Positions 24,834-32,715 of a DNA stretch of 64,000 nt are shown in pieces. Where the stretch lies: contig NZ_VIGB01000003.1 in NCBI RefSeq assembly GCF_006636205.1, forward strand, positions 496,001-560,000, given 5' to 3'. Each line of letters opens with the position of its first letter. The stretch's first letter is position 1. This DNA is from Kitasatospora acidiphila (GTDB taxonomy: Bacteria; Actinomycetota; Actinomycetes; Streptomycetales; Streptomycetaceae). The position numbers were made by a program, and so were the translations under genes. Under the pieces are notes generated by a model. That model ran no database searches and was not told where the DNA came from. It saw only the letters and a program-made list of their open reading frames with translations.

Positions 24834-26627
24834 TCACAGCAGGCTCTCCGGGATCTCGACGTGACGGGAGCGCAGCCACTCCCCCAGGGCCTTGGCCTGC
24901 GGATCGAACCGGGCCTGGGCGGCGACTCCCTCGCCCAGCAGTCCCTCGATCACGAAGTTCACGGCCCTCAGGTTGGGCAGCAGATGGCGGGTGATGGTCA
25001 GTTCGGCGGTCTCCGGCAGCAGTTGGCGAAGCCGGTCCACCGTCAGGGTGGCGGCCAGCCAGGGCCAGGCGGCGTCACTGCGGACCCAGACGCCGAGGTT
25101 GGCGTCGCCGCCCTTGTCGCCGCTGCGGGCGCCGGCGATCAGGCCGAGCGGGGCGCGGCGGGTCGGGCCGGTGGGCGGTGCGGAGGTCTCGGGTTCGGCG
25201 GCCTCGGGTGCTGCGACCTTGGGTTCGGCGGCCTTGGGTTCGGCAGCCTCGGGTTCGGTGACCTCACGTTCGGCGGCCTCGGGCGAGGGTTCGAGGGTGA
25301 CCGGCGCGGGGGCGACGGCCTGGCGTGTGCCGTCCGAGCGCACCGCCCAGTGCGGCACCTCGTCCTGCGCCACGAAGGCGCTGCTGAACACCCCGTACGG
25401 CGCGCCGGGCCCGGGTGGCGCCGTGAGATGGAACCCCGGGTAGCCGGCCAGGCCGAGCTCCACGGCGGCCGAGCTCACCGCGCGGCCGACCTTGGCCTGG
25501 TCGGCGTCCCGCACCGTCAGTTGCAGGAGTGCGCTGGCCTGCTGCTCGGTCGCGGCGTCCGGCTGGTCGGTGCGGGCCAGCGTCCAACGGACCTCGGCCG
25601 GCCCGTCCGCCAGCACCGGGTCCAACTGGTCGCGGATCAGCGCGGCCTTGGCCTCGATGTCCAGGCCGGTGAGGACGAACACCACCTCGTTGCGCCAGCC
25701 GCCGAGCCGGTTGAGGCCCACCTTGAGGGTGGCCGGCGGGGCCTCGCCGCGCACTGCGCTGATCCGCACCCGGTCCGGGCCCTGCTGCTCCAGCCGGACG
25801 GTGTCCAGCCGTGCGGTGACGTCCGGGCCCAGGTAGCGGGGACCGCCGGTCTCGTACAGCAGTTGGGCGGTGACCGTGCCCACGGTGACCGCGCCGCCGG
25901 TGCCCGGATGCTTGGTGATCACGCTGCTGCCGTCGGCGTGCAGTTCGGCGAGCGGAAAGCCGGGGTGGCGGGTGTCGTGCTCGGTGAAGAAGGCGTAGTT
26001 GCCGCCGGTGGCCTGGGCACCGCACTCCAGCACATGGCCGGCCACCACGGCGCCGGCCAGCGCGTCGAAGTCGGTGCGGCTCCAACCGAAGTGCGCCGCT
26101 GCCGGGCCGACCACCAGGGCGGCGTCGGTGACCCGGCCGGTCACCACCAGGTCGGCGCCGGCGGTCAGGCAGTCGGCGATGCCGAAGGCACCCAGATAGG
26201 CGTTGGCGGCGAGCAGTCCGGCCGGATCGGCGAACTCGGCGGCCCTGGGCAGCAGATCGTCACCGGTGACGTGTCCCACCTTGAGGTCGAGGCCCTGACG
26301 CTGCGCCAGTTCACCGATCTTCAGGGCGAGACGCGCGGGGTTGAGCCCCCCGGCGTTGACCACGATCCGCACGCCCCGGTCGTGCGCCAACCTGAGGCAC
26401 TCCTCCAACTGGCGCAGAAACCCCTTGGCGTAGCCGAGTTCGGGGTCCTTGAGCCGCTCCCGAGCCAGGATCAGCATGGTGAGCTCGGCCAGGTAGTCCC
26501 CGGTGAGCACATCCAGCGGCCCCCCGGTGAGCATCTCCCGGAAGGCGGCGAACCGGTCCCCGTAGAAGCCGGAGGCGTTGCCGATCCTCAGCGGCGTGAC
26601 GGTGGACGCGGATGCGGGGTTGGGCAT
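24834..26627 (-). CDS. AtuA-family (DUF1446) protein with C-terminal AtuA-like domain
   Basis: A 597-residue protein. The N-terminal AtuA/DUF1446 domain (about 12-455) begins RIGNASGFYGDRFAAFREML and contains VNAGGLNPARLA, GHVTGDDLLP and LVVTGRVTDAALVVGPA. A Glu/Pro/Ala-rich linker (about 450-485) joins it to a C-terminal small AtuA-associated domain (GARSGDKGGDANLGVWVRS). AtuA is needed for acyclic terpene (citronellol/geraniol) use in Pseudomonas but its reaction is not settled. It is the first gene of the operon. The ATG at 26627 is chosen over upstream shadow codons because family sequence begins right after it. Confidence 0.88.
   Translation of the reverse strand: MPNPASASTVTPLRIGNASGFYGDRFAAFREMLTGGPLDVLTGDYLAELTMLILARERLKDPELGYAKGFLRQLEECLRLAHDRGVRIVVNAGGLNPARLALKIGELAQRQGLDLKVGHVTGDDLLPRAAEFADPAGLLAANAYLGAFGIADCLTAGADLVVTGRVTDAALVVGPAAAHFGWSRTDFDALAGAVVAGHVLECGAQATGGNYAFFTEHDTRHPGFPLAELHADGSSVITKHPGTGGAVTVGTVTAQLLYETGGPRYLGPDVTARLDTVRLEQQGPDRVRISAVRGEAPPATLKVGLNRLGGWRNEVVFVLTGLDIEAKAALIRDQLDPVLADGPAEVRWTLARTDQPDAATEQQASALLQLTVRDADQAKVGRAVSSAAVELGLAGYPGFHLTAPPGPGAPYGVFSSAFVAQDEVPHWAVRSDGTRQAVAPAPVTLEPSPEAAEREVTEPEAAEPKAAEPKVAAPEAAEPETSAPPTGPTRRAPLGLIAGARSGDKGGDANLGVWVRSDAAWPWLAATLTVDRLRQLLPETAELTITRHLLPNLRAVNFVIEGLLGEGVAAQARFDPQAKALGEWLRSRHVEIPESLL
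25186..25275. repeat. Six 15-base tandem repeats in the AtuA linker
   Basis: Six consecutive 15-base units of the type GCCTCGGGTTCGGCG run without a break. They encode five-residue Glu-Ala-Ala-Glu-Pro-like units that form the hinge between the two AtuA domains. Unit number probably varies between strains. Confidence 0.85.
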
Positions 26628-26796
26628 GCGTGGGCAGCCTCTCTGGCGCGGCACACGGGACGCACATGATGGTGGGTCAAGATGACGAAAAAAGCAATCA
26701 CGCATGCTTGTTTTTGCCACTCTGAGGAGCGTGCCGTGGCGATATCGTTACGCGCTGTCCGCATCCGTCGGGGATGCGTCGAGGGGAAGGCCCACG
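26628..26796. promoter_or_regulatory. AT-rich divergent promoter region upstream of the AtuA operon
   Basis: This 169-base gap holds the only strongly AT-rich patch of the neighbourhood (about 26687-26722). Within it AAAAAAGCA (26690-26698) is an imperfect inverse of TGCTTGTTTTT (26704-26714). It could be the operator of the operon's TetR protein or promoter DNA for either side. The Usp-like gene start has GAGGGGAAGG eight bases upstream. Confidence 0.3.
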
Positions 26797-27285
26797 GTGT
26801 TCACGAGCGTCCTGATGGTCGAGCAGCCGCTGTCCGCGACAGACGTCGACTTCGTCACCACCCTGCACGACGACGACATGTCCTTCGTCGTCCTGATGCA
26901 GCCACGCGGCAAGGAGGACCGGCTTCTTCGCGCGATCGACGATGTCGCGCTCGGCGAGCTCGACGAGGCGGTGCACGAGCGCGATGAGCCCGAGGGCGAG
27001 GCAGCCCTGAAGCCTGCCGCGGTGGCGTTGGAGCACTCACTCAGGGCGCTGCGGGCGGCGGGCTGTGCGGCCGTTGGCCAGGTCGTCGATGACCATCCGC
27101 TGGACCTGCTGCGGTCGGTGGTCGATCAGACGCATGCCGATGAGGTGATCGTGCTGGTGGCCCCGCACCTGGTGGAGGAGTTCTTCCACCGGGACTGGGC
27201 GAGCCGGGCCCGCCACAAGGTGGGTGTTCCGGTTCTGAAGCTCTACGCCCACGCCGACGAGGAGGGGGCGGCGCAGGCGGACTGA
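26797..27285 (+). CDS. Hypothetical protein with UspA-like C-terminal fold
   Basis: A 162-residue protein when started at GTG 26797, which has a good ribosome site (GAGGGGAAGG) and removes an Arg-rich extension. The C-terminal half (DEVIVLVAPHLVEEFFHRDWASRARHKVGVPVLKLYAH) has the alternating strand/helix look of a universal-stress-protein or Rossmann-like fold with a VPVL strand at the end. No nucleotide motif GxxGxxG(S/T) is present, so ATP binding is doubtful. Function unknown. Confidence 0.65.
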   Translation: MFTSVLMVEQPLSATDVDFVTTLHDDDMSFVVLMQPRGKEDRLLRAIDDVALGELDEAVHERDEPEGEAALKPAAVALEHSLRALRAAGCAAVGQVVDDHPLDLLRSVVDQTHADEVIVLVAPHLVEEFFHRDWASRARHKVGVPVLKLYAHADEEGAAQAD

Positions 27286-27353
27286 TCCGGCGCAGGGCGG
27301 ATCGTCACGCTGCTGGGTGACTGTCGCCGAATCGGCGCTCGCAGTCGCCGCGC

Positions 27354-28421
27354 CTAGAGCCGGCCCGGGTACGGGCCTGAGCCGCTCACGCGGTCGTAGA
27401 TCCGGCGAAGCCAGGGGGCACGGACGGCGGGGAGCCGGGCCAGGGTGTGCAGGAACACGCCGGAGTCCGGCTCGAACAGCTGCCGGGGACGCAGTGGCAG
27501 CGGCTCGTCGCGGAGTACGAGCTCGGGCAGTCGGCCGGTCGCTGGGATCAGCAACCGGTCGTTGTGGAAGGCCAGGTGAATCCACACGTCGGCGGAGAGC
27601 GGCACGGCGGCTGCGGCACCGGGCGGCTGCCACACCTCCCCCGTCTGCGGGTGTCGCGGCACCAGTAGCAGGTCGGGGGCCGGATCCCGGACCGGCAGAC
27701 CCGGGCCGGCCAAGGCCAGCGTCTTCGCGGGCGGCGGCCCCGGAAGGAGTCTGCCGAGCGGTCGCCGGAACATCTCCGCGATCAGGCCGTCAGGGACGGC
27801 CACGGCTTCGCCTCCCGAGGCTGCCACCAGGTGGGCCAAGGCCTCCCCGGCCGTCGCCTCCCAGCGGGAGTCCCAGAATCCGCCGGGTGCGATCGGCGGG
27901 GTGCCGTTCGTCTCCTGGAGCAACGCTGCCCAGTCGAGCGCCCGGTCGGCGTGGCCGTCAACCGGGATGCGGCGCACCGCCTCCCGTGCCAGCCGCACCT
28001 CCTGCCAGCGGTCGCAGTCATCGATGCGGGTCCCGACCGGCGCACCGCAGCTCGCGCATCGCAGGTTGGGCCCCTCCCCGCCGTCGACCCCGCAGCACGC
28101 GGAACGGCTCGACTCCGGGGTCAGCACCGTGTTGCAGGCGTCACCGGGGGCCATCACGAACGTTCCCCACGCCCCTGCCGACGGGAAGGCGACCGGCGCG
28201 AACAGCCCCCGGGCCACCGCCTCGCCCTCTCCGAGTTCGCTCCACGGCCGCCCGGGCGGCCCCCATGGCTCCGGGTCCACGGCATACGTCCCGGCCGCCA
28301 TCAGCGGCGGGAGCCACCGCTCGCGGCCGTACGACTGGTGAGCCAGCACCGGGAGCGCGACCTGCGACAGCGGGACGGTCAGCGGGCAGTCGCATCCCGC
28401 ACAAGCGAACATCTCCCCCAT
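27354..28421 (-). CDS. Hypothetical protein with two zinc-ribbon-like Cys pairs
   Basis: A 355-residue protein I do not recognise by function. It starts MGEMFACAGCDCPLT, a CxxC-type knuckle, and has CCGVDGGEGPNLRCASCG near residues 108-126, so the two Cys clusters may form a metal site. The remainder is Pro- and Leu-rich with no signal peptide or membrane segment. It converges with the Usp-like gene and lies downstream of the Clp-N-domain gene on the same strand. Confidence 0.7.
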   Translation of the reverse strand: MGEMFACAGCDCPLTVPLSQVALPVLAHQSYGRERWLPPLMAAGTYAVDPEPWGPPGRPWSELGEGEAVARGLFAPVAFPSAGAWGTFVMAPGDACNTVLTPESSRSACCGVDGGEGPNLRCASCGAPVGTRIDDCDRWQEVRLAREAVRRIPVDGHADRALDWAALLQETNGTPPIAPGGFWDSRWEATAGEALAHLVAASGGEAVAVPDGLIAEMFRRPLGRLLPGPPPAKTLALAGPGLPVRDPAPDLLLVPRHPQTGEVWQPPGAAAAVPLSADVWIHLAFHNDRLLIPATGRLPELVLRDEPLPLRPRQLFEPDSGVFLHTLARLPAVRAPWLRRIYDRVSGSGPYPGRL

Positions 28422-28490
28422 GACCCCTCCCCCGGCTGGCTGGATTGTTCCAGTCGACCGGGAGCGGGGCCAACAGCCTTATCGGTCGGC

Positions 28491-29228
28491 TCAGTCGCCC
28501 AGCCGGGCTTCCAGGCTCTCGATCCGCGCGACCAGCGGCTGGAGTTGCTGCTGCAGCTGCTGCTGGAGCAGCGAGGTGAGCTGGCCGGCGGAGGGGGGCG
28601 TGGTGCCCTGGCTGGCGCGCAGGTAGTTGTAGCCGACCAGGGCGGCGGCCACCGCGCGGCGGGTCAGCTTGGGCTCGGCGCCGGCCGCCCGCAACACCTC
28701 GCCGCCGGCGCCGCCGGGCTCGGCGACCAGGCCGAGCAGCAGGTGCTCGCACCCCACGTAGTTGTGGCCGAGCATGCCGACCTCGGCCACGGTGAGCTCC
28801 AGCGCCCGGGCGGCCGGGCCGCTGAACCGCAGCGCGCTGTCCGGGCCCTGTTCCGGCTCGGCGGACGGGGCACCTGCCAGCGCCGCGGTGAGCTGCTCGG
28901 GGGCGATCTCCAGCGCGCCGAGCACCTGGAGCGCCAGGTTGCCGCCCTCGGCGAGCAGGCCGGCGAGCAGGCGGGCGGTGGAGACGTTCGGCTCCCCCGC
29001 CTCGCGGGCCTGCTCGATGGCGAGGCGCACCGCGCTGCGGGCCCGGTCGGTGAACCGGGCCAGCGCGGGCTCGCCACCGTCCAGGTCCTGGGTGACGGCC
29101 GCCTGGATCGCGTTCGCCTGGCGGACTGCGTGCTCCAGGGCGCGCTGGCAGATCGGCGAGACCGACAGGCCAGTCGCCCGGACGGCGTCGGCGAGCTCAT
29201 CGGGCAGGTACACGTTGATCTTGGGCAT
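28491..29228 (-). CDS. Ribbon-helix-helix plus Clp N-terminal-domain protein
   Basis: A 245-residue protein. Residues 1-35 (MPKINVYLPDELADAVRATG) look like a ribbon-helix-helix DNA-binding or antitoxin segment. Residues about 60-195 contain a double Clp N-terminal (ClpA/B/C substrate-adaptor) domain, with repeated LLAGLLAEGG and GHNYVGCEHLLLGLVAE motifs. The end is Gln-rich with a coiled-coil tail (QQQLQQQLQPLVARIESLEARL). There is no AAA+ ATPase, so it may be a regulator or adaptor presented to the Clp system. Start ATG at 29228; the longer open frame upstream is not supported. Confidence 0.75.
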   Translation of the reverse strand: MPKINVYLPDELADAVRATGLSVSPICQRALEHAVRQANAIQAAVTQDLDGGEPALARFTDRARSAVRLAIEQAREAGEPNVSTARLLAGLLAEGGNLALQVLGALEIAPEQLTAALAGAPSAEPEQGPDSALRFSGPAARALELTVAEVGMLGHNYVGCEHLLLGLVAEPGGAGGEVLRAAGAEPKLTRRAVAAALVGYNYLRASQGTTPPSAGQLTSLLQQQLQQQLQPLVARIESLEARLGD

Positions 29229-29641
29229 GGCTGATGCCTCCGAAGGCCTCGTTGGGACCGATGCCAGAGTTGTACCCCGCAGCGGGGGTATGGCGATATA
29301 ACCCCATGAGGCACTGCCCGCCTTTTGCCGCACTCGGAAGTAGCTGGGAGTCGGCTGCGACCCACTCCGGGCGATACTTCGGCGGATCGCCACATATCGG
29401 ACAGCCGCGGCCGTCGAGCTGCCAGCTCCACGGCGGGAACTCCCAGCCGGACCCAGGGTTTCCCAACGACGGTGCGCAACAGTCGGTGACGTCGCCGGCG
29501 CTACCGCCCGCTGCATCAGCGGCACCGAAGCTTCTGCGCCAATTCGTCTGCACCACTGCAGCGCTGTGCCGAGGCGCTGCATAGGAGCACCACACCAAGC
29601 GCAATCCGAACCCGCTCATCGAAGACCAGGAGGCACCGGCC
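29229..29641. other. 413-base divergent intergenic region
   Basis: No gene can be supported here. Minus-strand codons between about 29300 and 29490 read as a plausible peptide with a CPICGDPP knuckle and TGG-rich stretch, but with no start and with several readings possible; it may be a gene remnant. The right end carries ribosome site AGGAGG before the TTG start of the lipoprotein. Confidence 0.4.
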
Positions 29642-30223
29642 TTGTCCCGGACCACCATCCGCACCGTCGGGGCCGCCGCACTGCTCGCCGCCGGCCTGCT
29701 GCTCACCGGCTGCTCCTCCAGCAGCTCCAACACCAACGCGGCGTCGGCCTCGATCTCGCCGTCCGCCAGCGCCTCCGGTAGCGGTGCGGCTGGGCGTGCC
29801 GCGTACATGGCCTGCCTGAAGGACCACGGCGTGACGCTGCCCACCGGCCGTCCCAGCGGCCACCCGAGCGGCGCCCCGGGCGGCGGCGGCAACGGCGGTG
29901 GCAACGGCGGCGGCGGACCCTGGGGTGGCGGCGGCTCGCCCGACCCGGCCCGGCAGGCCGCGATGCAGGCCTGCGCCTCGCTGCGCCCGCAGGGCGGCGG
30001 TGGCGGGCGCGGCAACGGCGGCGGCCCCAACAGCTCGGCGATGCAGGCCTTCAGCAGCTGCCTCAAGGACCACGGCGTGACGCTGCCGACCAGCGGCGGC
30101 CTGCGGGCCCTCAACACCGCCGATCCCAACACCGCCGCCGCCTACAAGACGTGCGCCCCGCTGCTGCCGGCCCGTCCGTCCGGCTCTCCCTCGGCGGGAG
30201 CGACCGACAGCCCCAGCGCCTGA
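29642..30223 (+). CDS. Lipoprotein with two CLKDHGVTLPT repeats
   Basis: A 193-residue lipoprotein starting at TTG, with AGGAGGC upstream. The signal peptide ends in lipobox LLTGC (Cys 25), followed by Ser/Asn spacer. The body has two copies of CLKDHGVTLPT (about residues 58-68 and 140-150), each followed by a disordered Gly/Pro/Ser region, plus QACASLRP and YKTCAPLLP, giving paired Cys. This CxxxHGV pattern is common in actinobacterial surface lipoproteins next to transport systems, but no function is established. A Gly-rich central stretch (GGGGNGGGNGGGG) is low complexity. Confidence 0.8.
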   Translation: MSRTTIRTVGAAALLAAGLLLTGCSSSSSNTNAASASISPSASASGSGAAGRAAYMACLKDHGVTLPTGRPSGHPSGAPGGGGNGGGNGGGGPWGGGGSPDPARQAAMQACASLRPQGGGGGRGNGGGPNSSAMQAFSSCLKDHGVTLPTSGGLRALNTADPNTAAAYKTCAPLLPARPSGSPSAGATDSPSA

Positions 30224-30248
30224 TCGGCCAACTCCTGGGCGGTTACCG

Positions 30249-31100
30249 TCACTTGCCCACTGGCTGGGACAAGCCCACGGTAGCCGCCCAGGAGAAGTCG
30301 TCCGCCTCGCCGTGGGCCGGCGCGATCCACTCGAGGTACGGATCGGCCAGGGCCAGCACCTCGTCCCGCCGCTCGGCCGCGCCGCGCAGGCTGATCCCGA
30401 CCGCGTACACCTCGCCGGTGTCGCGCAGCGGCCCGGCCAGCGCGGCGGCAGCGACATCGGTGCGCACGACCAGGCCCGGGGCCTCGGTGAACAGCCACGC
30501 CACCTTGCGGGCGCGGGCCGCCGGCGACAACTGGGCGGTGAACCGCTCCCGGGCCGCCGCGTCGAGATAGCTCAGCAGCGAGGCGGTGAAGACCACGACC
30601 GGCTGCTCGCCCGGCATTTCGGCGATCAGCCGCGCGGTGTCCCGCACGGCGTCGGCGCGGACCAGCGGGTACGGTTCGCGCCGCGCCAGCTCGATCGCCG
30701 CCCGCAAGGTGGCCAACTCGCGGACCTGCTCGGGCCAGATGAACGCCTCCAACCAGGGCCCGGCAGCCGGGTCGGCGGCCAGGTCCACCGGCTCCAGATC
30801 CGCACCCATGCGATGCGCCACCACCGGTGCCTCGCCCGGCAGTTGGTCCGCCGGGCCGCCGCCGCGCACGGTGGTGGAGAGCGTCAGAGGCGCGCCGCCA
30901 CCGGCCTGTGCCAGCTGGTAGGCGTAGCGGTCGAAGTGCAGGTTCAGCCCGGCGCTGGTGCCGACCTCCAGCAACGTCAGCGACCCTGGCCAGTGAGCCG
31001 CGATCCGGTGCAGCCCCAGACGCAGCGCGAAGCACCGCCGGATCTCGTTGGTCTGGGTGTTCCGAGTGGCCAACAACTCGGCCAGCTCGTCCGATTGTTC
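30249..31100 (-). pseudogene. DUF2332 protein, 5'-truncated
   Basis: The frame encodes the DUF2332 core (LATRNTQTNEIRRCFALRLGL, LLEVGTSAGLNLHFDRYAY, VVFTASLLSYLDAAARERF, WIAPAHGEADDFSW) but lacks about the first 100 residues that normally precede the TQTNEIRRC motif. The family, common in actinomycetes, has a SAM-methyltransferase-like Gly-rich loop but unknown substrate. At about 31095-31105 the sequence switches to the 5' part of a quinone oxidoreductase gene on the same strand, so the two genes look joined by a deletion. A TTG at 31076 could still start a 275-residue product. Confidence 0.7.
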
Positions 31101-31503
31101 GGCCGAGGCGCAGCGTCCGCAGCGCCAGCGGGGCTGCCATCGGCAGGGTGGTGGCCGTGCCGAGGTCGACGCCGTCCGGGACGGATGCCAGCCAGGCGGC
31201 GTCGGCGACCACGTAGTCGGCGAACGCGTCCTCGGCCAGCGTGGCGACCCGCTGCCCGGTCAACTCGCCTGCCACGCCGGGGCCGACGGCCTCGACGGTG
31301 CCGACCACGTCGCCGGTGAGGATGCCCGGCAGCGGCTGGTTGAAGATGGAGCCGACTCCCCGACGGAACTCGGTGTCGACGAAGTTGGCCCCGATCGCCT
31401 CGGTGCGCAGCAGTACCTGCCCCGGGCCGGGGACGGGGGTGTCGGCCTCCTCCAGGGTCAGAACCTCGGGGCCGCCGTACTGGTGGTAGCGAACGCGTCG
31501 CAT
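31095..31503 (-). pseudogene. Quinone oxidoreductase-like (zinc-type MDR), 3'-truncated
   Basis: About 135 residues of the N-terminal GroES-like half of an NADPH:quinone oxidoreductase (MRRVRYHQYGGPEVLTLEEA, GANFVDTEFRRG, GILTGDVVGTVEAVGPGV, TATTLPMAAPLALRTLRLGR). The Rossmann cofactor domain that should follow is missing and DUF2332 sequence starts instead. The ATG at 31503 and the divergent TetR operators are intact, so the promoter may still drive the fused transcript. Confidence 0.75.
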
Positions 31504-31540
31504 GATGCCTCCCTGATGCGGTGAACGCACCGGCCGATAA

Positions 31541-31593
31541 ACTGGACCGACGGTCAGCTTTCATCAGGGGCCGTACTGGACCGCCAGTCCAGT
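31541..31593. promoter_or_regulatory. Twin TetR operators between divergent TetR and quinone oxidoreductase genes
   Basis: ACTGGACCGCCAGTCCAGT (31575-31593) is a perfect 7-5-7 inverted repeat. A second copy, ACTGGACCGACGGTCAGCT (31541-31559), is less symmetric. Their centres are 34 bases apart. They lie 38 bases beyond the truncated oxidoreductase start and 47 bases before the preferred TetR ATG, and explain why the TetR start must be downstream of 31593. Confidence 0.75.
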
Positions 31594-31640
31594 TGTCCAT
31601 GGAGTACGACGTGAACGACATGAACAGGAGTGGGCGGAGC

Positions 31641-32243
31641 ATGACGGAAGGCAGACGCGAACGCGCCGACGCGACCCGGAACCGGCGCGCGATCCTGCGG
31701 GCGACCGAGGAACTGCTCGCGTCCCAACCACCCGAGCAGGTCTCGATGGAGCGGATCGCGGCCGCCGCGGGGGTGGGCAAGGGGACCGTCTTCCACCGCT
31801 TCGGCAGCCGGATGGGCCTGATGCTCGCCCTGATGCAGGAGCGGGCGCTCGACCTGGGCGAGGCCGTGCGCACCGGGCCGCCGCCGCTGGGTCCCGGCGC
31901 GCCGGCCCGGATGCGCGTACTCGCCTTCCTGGACGCCGTGGTCGACATGGTCGCCCGCAACAAGAGCCTGCTGGCCGCCCTCGGCCACGCCGTCACCACC
32001 ACCCCGCACGCGCACGACGACCAGCCGCGCGGTGCGCACCCGGTCTACCAGGAGTGGCACACCCACCTCAGCGCCCTGATCGCCGAGCAACGCCCCGACC
32101 TGGACGCCGACTTGGTCGCCCACCTGCTGCTCAGCGCACTTCAGAGCGACCCCGTGCTGCGGCTGCTGGAGCGGGGCGATGGCCGGCGACTCGCCGACAC
32201 CCTGCGGGAGTTGGCCACCGGGCTGCTCGACAGGCAGCCGTGA
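31641..32243 (+). CDS. TetR-family repressor
   Basis: A 200-residue TetR regulator. The ATG at 31641 is chosen because AGGAG lies ten bases upstream and the earlier ATGs overlap or abut the operator. The helix-turn-helix is MERIAAAAGVGKGTVFHRFG (residues about 36-55). This subgroup usually represses a divergent NADPH:quinone reductase or other oxidoreductase. Here the target has been truncated. The stop overlaps the GTG of the next gene. Confidence 0.9.
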   Translation: MTEGRRERADATRNRRAILRATEELLASQPPEQVSMERIAAAAGVGKGTVFHRFGSRMGLMLALMQERALDLGEAVRTGPPPLGPGAPARMRVLAFLDAVVDMVARNKSLLAALGHAVTTTPHAHDDQPRGAHPVYQEWHTHLSALIAEQRPDLDADLVAHLLLSALQSDPVLRLLERGDGRRLADTLRELATGLLDRQP

Positions 32244-32674
32244 ACACCGAACCGCGCACCTTTCCGCCACGGCCGATCCGTGGCCTGCGGGCGCGCTTTG
32301 TGCGCCAGTTCAGCTGTCCGTCCGACTTCGCGGACGTCACGGTGGACTTCGAGCCCTGGGAGGACGGCTTCACCTTCGAGGTCGACCGCGAGGCCACCGT
32401 GGTCAACGATCCCGGCCCGCGCGAGCTGGCCGCCTACCACGCGGCCCTGGCCGCCGGAATGCGCGAGGAATTGGCCGAGTTGGCCGAGTCGGCGAGCGGC
32501 GGCGGCCTGGTGGTGGCGGTGGCCGTCGTGGTGCGCCGCACCGTCGTGCATGACGTCGACTCGCACGCCGGGGCGTTCCACCGGGCCGGTCGCCTCGTGG
32601 TGCGGGAGGCCTTCGACCAGGCGTACGGCGGACCGAGCAGGCCCGAACGCCGCCGGGCGGCCCCGAGTCGGTGA
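32240..32674 (+). CDS. Orphan protein resembling EF-G domain IV
   Basis: A 144-residue protein, GTG overlapping the TetR stop (GTGA). It has no GTPase. From about residue 28 it follows the pattern of elongation factor G domain IV: FADVTVDFEPWEDGFTFEV, then AAYHAALAAGMREELAEL, then VVVRRTVVHDVDSHAGAFHRAG ending VREAFDQAYG. In EF-G the corresponding element is the HxVDSSxxAFxxA segment just before the last helix. Such stand-alone domains might contact the ribosome, but that is inference. The alternative is a convergent resemblance of a ribosomal S5-like fold. Confidence 0.6.
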   Translation: MNTEPRTFPPRPIRGLRARFVRQFSCPSDFADVTVDFEPWEDGFTFEVDREATVVNDPGPRELAAYHAALAAGMREELAELAESASGGGLVVAVAVVVRRTVVHDVDSHAGAFHRAGRLVVREAFDQAYGGPSRPERRRAAPSR

Positions 32675-32692
32675 ACTCGGAGCCGCCCGGCG
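32651..32692. terminator. Strong hairpin at the end of the EF-G-IV-like gene
   Basis: Bases 32651-32668 pair with 32675-32692 (18-base stem, one mismatch, 6-base loop). The left arm is inside the coding end and the loop contains the stop region. It serves the convergent pair with the M1 peptidase gene. Confidence 0.75.
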
Positions 32693-32715
32693 CGTCGAAA
32701 CGGGAGCAGACGGGA

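Noticed and set aside
29300..29490. Minus-strand peptide with a CPICGDPP knuckle
   Set aside because: Reads like protein but lacks a start and a defined end; could be a remnant, not supportable as a gene.
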